The notes under the pieces are model-generated. The model made no database searches and was not told the origin of the DNA. It saw only the letters and a program-made list of their open reading frames with translations. From Moorella humiferrea (GTDB taxonomy: Bacteria; Bacillota; DSM-521; Neomoorellales; Neomoorellaceae), in assembly GCF_039233145.1 (NCBI RefSeq), contig NZ_CP136419.1, positions 83,501 through 147,500 of the forward strand: 64,000 nucleotides of DNA, written 5' to 3'. Shown here in pieces: positions 25,965 through 34,342 of this stretch (the first letter of the stretch is position 1; each line of letters starts with the position of its first letter). The translations under genes and the position numbers were made by a program.

Positions 25965-26645
25965 ATGGGAGAAAAGACCTTCACTATGCGGCAAGGTTTT
26001 CAACATTCCCTGGAAGAATTGCAGCAGAATATTTTACGCATGGGGAGCATCGTGGAACAAACTATTGCTAAATCGGTAGAATGTCTGGCCCGTCAGGATG
26101 CCCGGATGGCCGCCGAAGTAGTGGAGGGCGATGTCGTAGTTGACGAAATGGAGTTGAAGATTGAGGAGCAGTGTTTGAAGCTCATTGCCACCCAGCAGCC
26201 CATGGCCAAGGATTTGCGCAAAATAGCTGCCGGTTTTAAAATCATAACCGACTTAGAGCGCATGGCCGATTATTCCGTGGACATCGCCCGCGTGGCCCAG
26301 CGTATTATGGAAACCGGTCAGCCCTTAATCAAACCCTTAATCGATATTCCGCGGATGGCGGAGCTGTCCCAGTTAATGGTTAAGCAGGCCCTGGATGCCT
26401 ATGTGCGTGAAGACACGGAGCTGGCCTACACAGTAGCCAGGGCAGACGACCAGATCGATATGCTGCACAACCAGGTTTTTCGGGAACTGCTCGTGTTCAT
26501 GATGGAAGACCCCAAAACCATTACCCAGGCAACCTATCTGCTTTTCGTCAGCCGCTATTTAGAAAGGATAGCCGATCATGCCACCAATATTGCCGAAGAG
26601 GCTATCTACCTGGCCACGGGTGAAAGGAAGGAATTAAACGATTAA
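25965..26645 (+). CDS. phoU: Phosphate signalling protein PhoU
   Basis: 226 aa, two three-helix bundle PhoU repeats, each with the E-x-x-x-D metal-binding pattern (M-E-L-K-I-E, then R-M-A-D-Y-S and R-I-A-D-H-A-T-N-I-A-E). It links Pst transport to the PhoR/PhoP system and restrains uptake. GGAGGTG ribosome site, immediately after pstB. Confidence 0.95.
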   Translation: MGEKTFTMRQGFQHSLEELQQNILRMGSIVEQTIAKSVECLARQDARMAAEVVEGDVVVDEMELKIEEQCLKLIATQQPMAKDLRKIAAGFKIITDLERMADYSVDIARVAQRIMETGQPLIKPLIDIPRMAELSQLMVKQALDAYVREDTELAYTVARADDQIDMLHNQVFRELLVFMMEDPKTITQATYLLFVSRYLERIADHATNIAEEAIYLATGERKELND

Positions 26646-26652
26646 AGGGATT

Positions 26653-26686
26653 AAAAAACCCGGGTAAAATATGGCCCGGGTTTTTT
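26653..26686. terminator. Bidirectional terminator between phoU and the MFS gene
   Basis: AAAAAACCCGGG / CCCGGGTTTTTT (26653-26664 with 26675-26686), 10-nt loop. Works for both converging genes; the minus-strand gene's stop lies in its right arm. Confidence 0.9.
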
Positions 26687-27899
26687 AATGACTGGGAAGC
26701 AATTGGGGAGGCAGCATTTTTTCCGCATGGATATAAAAGGAGGCTAAAACAGCGATTACACCCACCAGCAAAGCGGCGCCGAGGAAAAGGGGCATCCTCC
26801 AGGTCAAGGCCAGTCCGAAGACCGGCGGCCCCAGGGCCACCCCCAGAAAACGCATGGAACCGTAAAGACAGGTAATGCCGCCCCTTTCTTTGGAACTGAT
26901 ACTGGTTATTAAAGTATTAACTGACGGCAAAACTACCCCCGTACCGATGCCCATGGCAACCATGGCCGGGAAGAACACATAAATGTTATTTATAAAGCCC
27001 ATCACCGCCAGGGCTCCCGCATCCACGAGAAGGCCGGCGACAATGGCCGGTTTCAGGCTGCCGCCTGCCATTTGCTGCAGATAATTACCGGAAAGATATG
27101 ATGTTAAGGCCATAGCGGCTACGGGTACGGCGATGATTAAACCGGTACGCAGACCACGGACGTCATAGTCAGTTTCCAGAACATCGGAAATATAACTCAA
27201 AACTCCAAACAAAATAAAGAGAACGACCATCCCCGCCAGTATGCATGCCAGGAGGGAAAGCCCCCTGTTCTGTAAAATCTGGCCCAAATTATGAAAATAT
27301 GTTTTAAAAGTTATTCCTCCTGTTTTTTGCTCCGGTTCTTTGACAATAAACCAAACGGCAAGGCCCGCAGGGATGGCCAGGATGCCGTATACAAAAAAAG
27401 GGGCAAACCATGAAATGAGACCAATTAAGGCGCCGGCTATGGGGCTGACCACCTTGCCCAGGCCGTTGGCGGCCTCCAGTAACCCCAGGGCTTTAGTGCG
27501 CTCCTTACTTTGAAAGATGTCCCCGGTTAGGGCCATGGCCAGCTGATAAGTGCCCCCGGCGCCTATGCCCTGAAGGATGCGGCTTCCCAGGATTAAATAA
27601 TAAGGAGAAGTCGCCAGCCAGGCAGCCAGACCCGCCAGAAGACCGCCGAGGCCGTAAAGGATGAGGGCGGGAGCCATTATGGGTTTACGGCCATAGGCAT
27701 CGGAAAGAAAACCGGCAAAGGGTATAACAAGACCGGCGGGAAGGGAGAAGGCCGTAATGAGCAGGCTTATCTGCACCAGGCTGACGTTTAAAGCAGAACG
27801 CATAAGGGGGAGCAGGGGCACCAGCATAGAGTTGCCGAGGACCATAATAAAAGGAACGGCACACAAAATGGCAAAGGGCAATTTCATAGCTGACCGCAT
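26685..27899 (-). CDS. MFS transporter, DHA1-type efflux protein
   Basis: 404 aa with about twelve membrane helices. The motif-A loop G-F-L-S-D-A-Y-G-R-K-P lies between helices 2 and 3, and R-I-L-Q-G-I-G-A-G is the helix-4 region of drug/proton antiporters. The frame runs much further upstream to 28196, but that part is not protein-like; ATG 27899 has a GGGAGG site 11 nt upstream. Substrate unknown. Confidence 0.88.
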   Translation of the reverse strand: MRSAMKLPFAILCAVPFIMVLGNSMLVPLLPLMRSALNVSLVQISLLITAFSLPAGLVIPFAGFLSDAYGRKPIMAPALILYGLGGLLAGLAAWLATSPYYLILGSRILQGIGAGGTYQLAMALTGDIFQSKERTKALGLLEAANGLGKVVSPIAGALIGLISWFAPFFVYGILAIPAGLAVWFIVKEPEQKTGGITFKTYFHNLGQILQNRGLSLLACILAGMVVLFILFGVLSYISDVLETDYDVRGLRTGLIIAVPVAAMALTSYLSGNYLQQMAGGSLKPAIVAGLLVDAGALAVMGFINNIYVFFPAMVAMGIGTGVVLPSVNTLITSISSKERGGITCLYGSMRFLGVALGPPVFGLALTWRMPLFLGAALLVGVIAVLASFYIHAEKMLPPQLLPSH

Positions 27900-27975
27900 A
27901 TATCGGCAAACCTCCCTGGATACGCTTCTTCTATTTTGCCTCATCTGCGCATAAAAAATAATGGGAGGAGATGCC

Positions 27976-28254
27976 ATGTTTTTCTTTTTAGCTGATAAAC
28001 ATGTGCTGGCCATGGCGGTGCTGCGCCTTTTATCTAGCATGATAGAGCTCATGGCGGCGGTCTTGATGCTCAAACTGAACCGTGTAGACGCCGCCTTAAA
28101 AATTAACGCCGTCCTGGCCCTTGTGGGTCCGACGGTAATGATGACGGTGATGGCTTTAGGTCTCTGGGGTCTGGCCGGTAAAATAGCACCGGCCAAAATG
28201 GTAACTATTATCGTCGGAGTAGGTCTTATCTTTTACGGCGTCAGGCAGCAGTAA
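27976..28254 (+). CDS. yqhV: YqhV-family small membrane protein (DUF2619)
   Basis: 92 aa with three hydrophobic helices. Similar to Bacillus YqhV: the pattern M-A-V-L-R-L-L-S-S-M-I-E in helix 1 and N-A-V-L-A-L-V-G-P in helix 2. yqhV is a spore-former gene expressed in the mother cell in Bacillus; function unknown. ATG 27976 is chosen over 27961 because GGAGGAG sits at 27964-27970. Divergent from the MFS gene. Confidence 0.75.
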   Translation: MFFFLADKHVLAMAVLRLLSSMIELMAAVLMLKLNRVDAALKINAVLALVGPTVMMTVMALGLWGLAGKIAPAKMVTIIVGVGLIFYGVRQQ

Positions 28255-28375
28255 TGGTGGGGCAACAGTCATCATACCTGTGAAAATGTACCGCCGTTCC
28301 CTGTGGTACCCCCCTTCCGGTTAAGGCATAAAGATAAAAAAGCCAGATTAAAAATAAGCGCGAAGGGGTGGAACC

Positions 28376-29248
28376 ATGCAGGATAGGAGCAGGCGCTGGA
28401 AGCCAAGGTTAGTGGATGGTATGATGAATGAAGGTGCCTGGAGCGGCGTTCTAGAATTTCCCATCGGGGGACGCCGGCAGAAACCGAGGCATGTGGGATT
28501 AACCATGGTCATCGATAAAGGCTTGGGCCTGACGGAGTTTGGGGATTTATTGGAGGTGGCGGCGCCTTATATTGATTTTATTAAACTGGGTTTCGGTACG
28601 TCCGTGTTTTATCCAGCGCCCATTTTGCGGGAAAAGATACGCCTGGCGCGGTCGTACGGAGTGGAAATTTTCCCCGGAGGGACTTTTTTTGAGGTGGCCG
28701 TCCTTCAGGGAAGACTTGAACTGTATCTTAAAACTGCCGGAGAACTGGGATACACCTTTATTGAAGTTTCCGATGGTACTATTAATATGAGTTTGGCCCA
28801 ACGTTATGATGCCGTGGCCCGGGCGCGGGAGGCAGGTTTTGGCGTAATTACCGAAGTGGGCAAAAAAGATCCCCGGGATGCCGTGGGCGAAATCAAGATT
28901 TTAAACCTGATGGCCACCGATGTGGAAGCAGGAGCCGACTACGTCATTGTTGAAGGCAGGGAAACGGGCCAAGGCGTAGTGATTTACGACAAAAATGGCG
29001 TAGTTAAAGAAGAAACCCTGGAGCTTCTGTTGCAAGGGGTGCAGAATGCAGAGAGGATTATTTGGGAGGCCCCGCAAAAACAACAGCAGCAGGCATTGAT
29101 CATGCGCCTGGGCCCGAACGTCAACCTGGGCAACGTCCAACCGGGAGACGTTTTGGCCCTGGAAGCCTTGCGTGTCGGCCTTAGAGGCGACACTTTAAGA
29201 GCAGCCTTAAAAAAAGACCTGCAGGTAAAGGCGGTGGGCGAAATTTAG
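28376..29248 (+). CDS. comA: Phosphosulfolactate synthase (ComA family)
   Basis: 290 aa TIM-barrel protein. It adds sulfite to phosphoenolpyruvate to give phosphosulfolactate. Family motifs: D-F-I-K-L-G-F-G-T-S, F-P-G-G-T-F-F-E, I-E-V-S-D-G-T-I and E-V-G-K-K-D-P. The partner phosphatase comB is 136 bp downstream, confirming the pathway. Methanogens use it for coenzyme M, Bacillus spores for sulfolactate; no comC/D/E is here, so sulfolactate is the likely end product. Confidence 0.9.
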   Translation: MQDRSRRWKPRLVDGMMNEGAWSGVLEFPIGGRRQKPRHVGLTMVIDKGLGLTEFGDLLEVAAPYIDFIKLGFGTSVFYPAPILREKIRLARSYGVEIFPGGTFFEVAVLQGRLELYLKTAGELGYTFIEVSDGTINMSLAQRYDAVARAREAGFGVITEVGKKDPRDAVGEIKILNLMATDVEAGADYVIVEGRETGQGVVIYDKNGVVKEETLELLLQGVQNAERIIWEAPQKQQQQALIMRLGPNVNLGNVQPGDVLALEALRVGLRGDTLRAALKKDLQVKAVGEI

Positions 29249-29256
29249 CGGCTGAG

Positions 29257-29286
29257 GGAGCGGGAGACGCCGGCGTTCCCCGCTCC
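29257..29286 (+). other. Strong stem-loop between comA and comB
   Basis: GGAGCGGG / CCCGCTCC (29257-29264 with 29279-29286) around a second palindrome ACGCCGGCGT. Only a weak T tract follows (TTGATAATTTT), so it may be a poor terminator or an mRNA processing/stability hairpin. Confidence 0.5.
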
Positions 29287-29384
29287 TTGATAATTTTACC
29301 AGGAGATACGCGCCCGGCAGGAATCCGCCCCGTCCTTCGCGAATAACTATTAGCACCCGTAAAAAGCTGGAGGTGCCATAGCGT

Positions 29385-30104
29385 TTGGAAATAGATGTTT
29401 TTACAGGGATAAATGGTATACCGGATGAGGCTATCAACAATAAAACGGTTATAGTCATAGACGTATTAAGGGCTACGACCACAATCACCGTGGCCCTGGC
29501 GGCCGGCTGTCTGGAAGTGATACCCGTACTTACCCCTGAGGAAGCCATTGAGATGCGCGCGCGCCTGGGAGACGAGCGGGTCCTCCTCGGCGGCGAGCGA
29601 AACGCCCTGAAAATCCCGGGTTTTGATCTAGGCAACTCTCCCCGGGAGTATACACCGGAAATCGTCGCCGGGAAACGCTTAATTATTACCACCACCAACG
29701 GTACGCGGGCCATCAGAAGGGCCGCGGGCGGTCACCAGGTATTTCTAGGCGCCATGGTAAACGCCCCCTCTGTAGCTACGGCGGCGGCCTGGGGAGAAGA
29801 AGATATAACCATTATTTGTTCCGGCACAAAGGATCGCTTTTCCCTTGAAGATTTTCTGGCCGCCGGCTTTATAGTCGACCGTTTGACCGCCTTGAACGGT
29901 TTTACCCTGCGTGACGGTGCGAGGGCGGCCCGCGATTATTATCTCTATCGCCGGGACGATCCGGCCGCAGCCCTGAAAGAGAGTTATCACGGTCGTCTGC
30001 TGGAAGAACTGGGCCTCGGCGAGGACGTGGACTTTTGTTCCCGTGTGGGGACCTTTGACGTGGTGCCTGTATACGGCGGGGGTATTATTAAAAAGATAGG
30101 TTAA
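29385..30104 (+). CDS. comB: 2-phosphosulfolactate phosphatase (ComB family)
   Basis: 239 aa. Mg-dependent phosphatase converting phosphosulfolactate to 3-sulfolactate. Motifs: V-I-V-I-D-V-L-R-A-T-T-T, L-L-G-G-E-R, N-S-P-R-E-Y and T-T-T-N-G-T-R-A. TTG start with GGAGGTG upstream. It belongs functionally with comA, though the intergenic hairpin may separate their expression levels. Confidence 0.93.
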   Translation: MEIDVFTGINGIPDEAINNKTVIVIDVLRATTTITVALAAGCLEVIPVLTPEEAIEMRARLGDERVLLGGERNALKIPGFDLGNSPREYTPEIVAGKRLIITTTNGTRAIRRAAGGHQVFLGAMVNAPSVATAAAWGEEDITIICSGTKDRFSLEDFLAAGFIVDRLTALNGFTLRDGARAARDYYLYRRDDPAAALKESYHGRLLEELGLGEDVDFCSRVGTFDVVPVYGGGIIKKIG

Positions 30105-30192
30105 AACCGCCCACGACGTTCTTGTCCCTATCCTTTCGGCATATATTTATTATTGTTAAAGGAGACATGGCTGGGAATGAGGGGCGTATGGA

Positions 30193-30648
30193 ATGAACGC
30201 GACCACGGCCATCCTTCTGCTCATAATGCTTTTGGGCATCCTGGGTCGTTCCAACGTTATTGCCGCCGCCGCCGCCATTCTCCTGCTCCTTCAGTTTACC
30301 AACCTTCAAAGGCTCTATCCCCTCCTTGAACGCCGCGCACTGGAGGCCGGTCTTATTTTTTTAGTAGTTTCCGTCCTGGTGCCCTTTGCTTCCGGAAGGG
30401 TTTCGGCGCGCGACCTACTTTCTTCCTTTATCTCTCTACCGGGTATTATTGCCGTGGCCAGCGGCATTATTGCCACCCATATGAACTGTCAGGGACTGGA
30501 GCTATTGCAGCGTTTTCCCCAGATGATGATTGGTATGGTTTTGGGCTCCATCATTGGAGTGGCTTTTTTTGGAGGTATTCCCGTAGGTCCACTTATGGCG
30601 GGCGGCATTGCCGCCCTCCTGGTAAATCTCCTGGGTTGGCTGCGATAA
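30193..30648 (+). CDS. DUF441 (UPF0756) membrane protein
   Basis: 151 aa with four hydrophobic helices. Matches the DUF441/YeaL family: G-R-S-x-x-I-A-A-A-A near the N-terminus, G-x-x-x-A-T-H-M-N-x-x-G-L in the middle and the G-x-x-V-G-P-L-M-A-G-G-I-A-A-L end. Function unknown. Confidence 0.85.
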   Translation: MNATTAILLLIMLLGILGRSNVIAAAAAILLLLQFTNLQRLYPLLERRALEAGLIFLVVSVLVPFASGRVSARDLLSSFISLPGIIAVASGIIATHMNCQGLELLQRFPQMMIGMVLGSIIGVAFFGGIPVGPLMAGGIAALLVNLLGWLR

Positions 30649-30691
30649 ATTTTTTGTAACCAGCAGGAGTTTTAGGTTTTATCGAGTAATA

Positions 30692-30710
30692 TATTATACA
30701 GTGTATAATA
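30692..30710. promoter_or_regulatory. Operator-like palindrome and -10 upstream of the ligase operon
   Basis: TATTATAC-AGT-GTATAATA, 8-bp perfect arms; the right arm contains TATAAT (30704-30709), so a bound protein would cover the -10. A second palindrome, CCCTATAGGG, follows at 30723-30732. No convincing -35 is visible. The rest of the 205-bp gap holds a long leader with GGAGGAGGG at 30785-30793 that is not in range of an ATG, GTG or TTG. Confidence 0.5.
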
Positions 30711-30852
30711 AAGAAATTATACCCCTATAGGGTAGAGAGAAAAATGATATTCAAAGTCAAAATAATTTTTAAGGGGGGATTGCAGGAGGAGGGAACTCGA
30801 TACACCTGTCGTCTTTCCAATTCCAACAAATTTTTGTGGAAGGGACGAAAGT

Positions 30853-32121
30853 ATGGCTAAGCTTTTAGAGTATCAAGGTAAAGAATGGTTACGCAAAGCA
30901 GGGATCCCGGTTCCGGTCGGCCGGGCGGCATCTTCGCCTGAGGAAGCGGAACAGATCGCGGCGGAGTTGGGCAAGCCCGTCGCCGTAAAGGCCCAGGTGC
31001 AGGCCGGCGGCAGAGGCAAATCTGGGGCGGTTAAACTCGTCAACACCCCGGCGGAAGCCCGGGAAGCCGCGACTTCCATCCTGGGTACGGTTATAAAGGG
31101 TTATCCCGTACGCAAAGTCCTCGTGGAAGAAAAACTGGATATTGCCCGTGAATATTACGTAACCATTATTGTAAATTCCGCACGTAACGCCCGGTGCCCT
31201 ATGATGATGTTTAGCACCGAAGGCGGTATGGATATTGAAAGTGTTCCCGAGGACAAGATTTTCAGGCTTTTAATTTCGCCCCTGTTCGGCCTCGAGGTAT
31301 ACGACGCCGTAGATATGCTGGTGAAAGCCGGCATCCCCAATGATCAGGTAACGACCTTTGCCAATTTGTTGGTCAAGCTGTGGAATGCTTACAAAAAGTA
31401 TGATTGCTTTACCCTGGAAATCAATCCCCTGGTAATGACGGCGGACGGGCAACTGGTAGCGGCCGACTGCAAGATGGAGGTCGACAACAGCAGCGTCTAC
31501 CGCCATCCGGAAATGGGTATTGAAATCGCCAGGGACTTCCCCCATGAGCCAACCGAGCTCGACCGCATCGGTTGGGGGATTGAGAAGGCCGATACCCGCG
31601 GTTCCGGCTTCGTCATGAGCATGGGCTTTGATGAAAAGAGCCCGGGTTATATCGGCTACCATCCCATCGGTGGCGGTTCGGCCATGATGGGCATGGATGC
31701 CCTGAACAAGGTCGGTTTGAAGCCCGCCAACTATGCCGATACCAGCGGCAATCCCGTGGCCTCCAAGGTTTACCGGGTGGCCAAGGTGGTATTGTCCCAG
31801 CCCAACATCGACGGTTACCTGCTGGGCGGCTTTATGATGGCCAATCAGGAACAGTGGCATCACGCCCATGCCGTGGTCAAAGCCTTACGTGAGATTCTAC
31901 CCAAAAAACCCGGCCTCCCGTGCGTGCTGCTTCTCTGCGGCAATAAAGAAGAGGAATCCCTGGCCATCTTACGGGAAGGCCTGAGCAACGTAGAAGGCGC
32001 CACCAGGGTGGAAATTTACGGCCGGGAACATGTAACCGACACCGATTTTATCGGTCAACGCCTGTTGGCCCTTGTTAAAGAATATCAAGCCGAGAAGCGA
32101 AAGCAGGGTGGAGACCAGTGA
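30853..32121 (+). CDS. Acyl-CoA ligase (ADP-forming) beta subunit, succinate/malate-CoA ligase type
   Basis: 422 aa. ATP-grasp domain followed by the ligase CoA-type domain, as in SucC and malate thiokinase MtkB. Visible are the N-terminal E-Y-Q-G-K, V-K-A-Q-V-Q-A-G-G-R-G-K and T-L-E-I-N-P-L-V for ATP and metal binding. With the alpha subunit it would form or cleave an acyl-CoA of a dicarboxylic acid, coupled to ADP/ATP. Gene context (CitE-like lyase, malic enzyme) points to malate rather than succinate. Overlaps the Fe-S gene by 4 bp (GTGATTG), a coupled arrangement not found in ordinary sucCD. Confidence 0.85.
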   Translation: MAKLLEYQGKEWLRKAGIPVPVGRAASSPEEAEQIAAELGKPVAVKAQVQAGGRGKSGAVKLVNTPAEAREAATSILGTVIKGYPVRKVLVEEKLDIAREYYVTIIVNSARNARCPMMMFSTEGGMDIESVPEDKIFRLLISPLFGLEVYDAVDMLVKAGIPNDQVTTFANLLVKLWNAYKKYDCFTLEINPLVMTADGQLVAADCKMEVDNSSVYRHPEMGIEIARDFPHEPTELDRIGWGIEKADTRGSGFVMSMGFDEKSPGYIGYHPIGGGSAMMGMDALNKVGLKPANYADTSGNPVASKVYRVAKVVLSQPNIDGYLLGGFMMANQEQWHHAHAVVKALREILPKKPGLPCVLLLCGNKEEESLAILREGLSNVEGATRVEIYGREHVTDTDFIGQRLLALVKEYQAEKRKQGGDQ

Positions 32122-32426
32122 TTGAATTCTGGGAAAGGACAATTAAGGTTACCATCGATACTGATAAATGCGATGCATGCGAGACGAAGGCCTGCATCGA
32201 CGCTTGTAAAAAGTTCGCCCGGGGGCTCCTGCAGCTTAAAGACGGCAGGCCTTCGGTGGAACATTTGACGGAAGACGGCATTAAGCGTCTGGGCACGGAA
32301 TGCCTTGCCTGCGAGTATGAATGCTGGTTCCGCGGCAAGAGCGCCATCAAAATTGACGTCCCCATCGAGGGATTGGACGAGTACCTGCGCAAGCGGGGTT
32401 TGCTGGAAGAAAACGCCAACCAGTAA
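32118..32426 (+). CDS. Small cysteine-rich ferredoxin-like protein encoded between the two ligase subunits
   Basis: 102 aa with seven cysteines: C18-x2-C21-x4-C26-x3-C30 and C62-x2-C65-x3-C69. The spacing resembles Fe-S ferredoxin modules but is not canonical; one or two clusters are possible. The start codon (GTG 32118) overlaps the beta-subunit stop and the alpha gene follows 20 bp later, so expression is tied to the ligase. It could be a third subunit, an electron carrier or a redox regulator of the complex. I do not recognise a named family, and its role is inference from position. Confidence 0.8.
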   Translation: MIEFWERTIKVTIDTDKCDACETKACIDACKKFARGLLQLKDGRPSVEHLTEDGIKRLGTECLACEYECWFRGKSAIKIDVPIEGLDEYLRKRGLLEENANQ

Positions 32427-32446
32427 AAGGATAAAGAGGGATTAGC

Positions 32447-33343
32447 ATGGGGATTTTAATTGATAGAAACACCAAAGTCATCGTCCAGGGCATTACCGGT
32501 AGGGAGGGTTCCCTCCGGGCCAAGTATATGAAAGATTATGGTACCAAGGTGGTGGCAGGGACGAGCCCCGGAAAAGGCGGAGAAGAGGTGGCGGGTATTC
32601 CCGTCTACCATACCGTCAAACAGGCCGTCGCCGAACACGGGGAAATCGACTTCAGCGTTATATTCGTTCCCGGCCGGGCCTTGAAAGCGGCGGTTAAAGA
32701 AGCCGCCGACGCCGGTGTAAAAAACATCGTCCCCTGCGTAGAGTCGGTACCCATTCACGACATCATGGAAATGGTCGAGTATTGCAAGCTTAAAGGTGTC
32801 CGGTTGATCGGCCCGGGATCCATCGGCATCATCACTCCCGGCGAGGCGGTCGTCGGCTGGCTGGGCGGCAATGTGGAATGGGCCAACTCCTTCTTCCGGC
32901 CCGGTCCCATTGGCGTTTTCTCCCGCAGCGGCGGTCAGTCGGGAACCATTCCCTGGATCCTCAAGGAAAACGGCTATGGTGTCAGCACCGTCGTGCACAC
33001 GGGTACGGAACCGGTCCTGGGAACTTCCTTTGCCGATTTGCTACCGTTGTTTGAAGAAGATCCGCAAACAGAGGCCGTAGCTGTCTTCTCCGAAATCGGC
33101 GGTACCCAGGAAGAAGAATGCGCGGAAGTAATTGCCTCCGGCAAATTCACCAAGCCCTTCGTTATTTACGTGGCAGGCGCCTGGGCGCCGGAAGGCCAGC
33201 GTTTCTCCCATGCCTCCAGCATTGTGGAACGGGGACGCGGTTCGGCCAAGAGCAAGATGGAAGCCATTCAAAAGGCTGGCGGCTATGTGGCCATGAGCCC
33301 CAATGATATACCGCGTATCCTGAAGAGTGTATTAAAACATTAA
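32447..33343 (+). CDS. Acyl-CoA ligase (ADP-forming) alpha subunit
   Basis: 298 aa. Rossmann CoA-binding domain ([11 protein letters not shown]) and the phosphohistidine domain. The expected active-site block G-H-A-G is replaced by S-H255-A-S; the histidine that carries phosphate is kept. The S-R-S-G-G-Q-S-G segment also differs from SucD (S-R-S-G-T-L). Together with the beta subunit this supports a ligase for a substrate other than succinate, with malate favoured by neighbours. ATG start after a weak ribosome site. Confidence 0.85.
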   Translation: MGILIDRNTKVIVQGITGREGSLRAKYMKDYGTKVVAGTSPGKGGEEVAGIPVYHTVKQAVAEHGEIDFSVIFVPGRALKAAVKEAADAGVKNIVPCVESVPIHDIMEMVEYCKLKGVRLIGPGSIGIITPGEAVVGWLGGNVEWANSFFRPGPIGVFSRSGGQSGTIPWILKENGYGVSTVVHTGTEPVLGTSFADLLPLFEEDPQTEAVAVFSEIGGTQEEECAEVIASGKFTKPFVIYVAGAWAPEGQRFSHASSIVERGRGSAKSKMEAIQKAGGYVAMSPNDIPRILKSVLKH

Positions 33344-33356
33344 GGAGGTAATCACC

Positions 33357-34253
33357 ATGGCTGTAATGCGTTCCGTTCTATACGTTCCCGGCAACAATCC
33401 CAAGATGATTGCCAAGGCCCCTTCTTTCCCTGCCGATATCATTACCCTCGACCTGGAGGATTCTGTGCCGCCGGCGGAAAAGGAAACCGCGCGTCAGCTT
33501 ATCCGTGAAAACCTGAAGGCCGTTGGTGCCAACGGTTCAGAAGTATATGTGCGCATCAATAACTGGGAAACCGAGATGACCAACGACGATTTAGAAGCCG
33601 TCGTTTATGAAGGGCTACATGGTGTGACCTTGGCCAAGTGCGGCCATCCCGATCATGTAAAGCGCCTGGATTGGAAACTGGAAGAGCTGGAGCGCCGCAG
33701 GGGTCTCCCCATCGGCAGCATTAAGGTTAGTCTCCTTCTCGAAACGGCTAAGGGTGTAATTAACGCCTACGAATCTTGTATCGCCAGCCCGCGGGTGGTA
33801 AGTGCCATCTTCGGCGCCGTCGATTACTGCAAGGATATGCGGGTAAAACTGACCCCCGAGGGCAAAGAACAGGAATACGCCCGCGCCCACATCGCCGTAG
33901 CCGCCAGGGCGGCTGGAATTGTAGCCATCGATTGCCCCTTTGTAAACTACCAGGATATGGAAGCGTTTGAAAAGAGCGTTCTGCAGGGCCGCCAGATGGG
34001 TTATGAAGGCCGTATGCTCATCCATCCCAGCCAGGTGGAACCCGCCAACCGGCTCTACGCTCCCGATCCGGCAGATGTAGAGTGGGCCCGCGGCGTGGTC
34101 AAGGCCTTTGAAGAGGAAGGCATCGCCAAGGGTCGGGCTGCTATTTCCTACCAGGGTAAGATGGTCGATACGCCCGTCTACCTCAACGCCAAAGACATCC
34201 TGAATGCCTACGAAGAAATTCAGGCCAAAGAAGCGGCTAGAAAGAAGGCCTAA
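33357..34253 (+). CDS. CitE/malyl-CoA lyase family protein (HpcH/HpaI aldolase)
   Basis: 298 aa TIM barrel. Conserved M-R-S-V-L-Y-V-P-G, D-L-E-D-S-V-P, V-R-I-N, the metal-binding Glu in L-L-L-E-T-A and Asp in F-G-A-V-D-Y, and L-I-H-P-S-Q-V near the C-terminus. Homologues cleave or form malyl-CoA, methylmalyl-CoA or citryl-CoA. There are no CitD/CitF citrate-lyase partners, and the neighbouring CoA ligase and malic enzyme favour (S)-malyl-CoA to acetyl-CoA plus glyoxylate. AAGGAGG ribosome site, 13 bp after the alpha gene. Confidence 0.85.
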   Translation: MAVMRSVLYVPGNNPKMIAKAPSFPADIITLDLEDSVPPAEKETARQLIRENLKAVGANGSEVYVRINNWETEMTNDDLEAVVYEGLHGVTLAKCGHPDHVKRLDWKLEELERRRGLPIGSIKVSLLLETAKGVINAYESCIASPRVVSAIFGAVDYCKDMRVKLTPEGKEQEYARAHIAVAARAAGIVAIDCPFVNYQDMEAFEKSVLQGRQMGYEGRMLIHPSQVEPANRLYAPDPADVEWARGVVKAFEEEGIAKGRAAISYQGKMVDTPVYLNAKDILNAYEEIQAKEAARKKA

Positions 34254-34271
34254 AGTTTTACAGTTAAAGCC

Positions 34272-34297
34272 GGGGCGGTATTTTAAAAAGCCGCCCC
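34272..34297 (+). other. Stem-loop between the lyase and malic enzyme genes
   Basis: GGGGCGG / CCGCCCC (34272-34278 with 34291-34297), 12-nt loop and no T tract. Probably an mRNA processing or stability element rather than a terminator. Confidence 0.4.
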
Positions 34298-34342
34298 GCT
34301 ACCCAACTTTAGATAGTCTGAAATGAAGGGGGACGAAGGGCT

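Noticed and set aside
27900..28196. N-terminal extension of the MFS gene
   Set aside because: Extension is low-quality sequence antisense to yqhV; a good ribosome site precedes ATG 27899.
34272..34297. Terminator between the lyase and malic enzyme genes
   Set aside because: Stem is present but no T tract follows; the genes are more likely one transcript with a processing hairpin.
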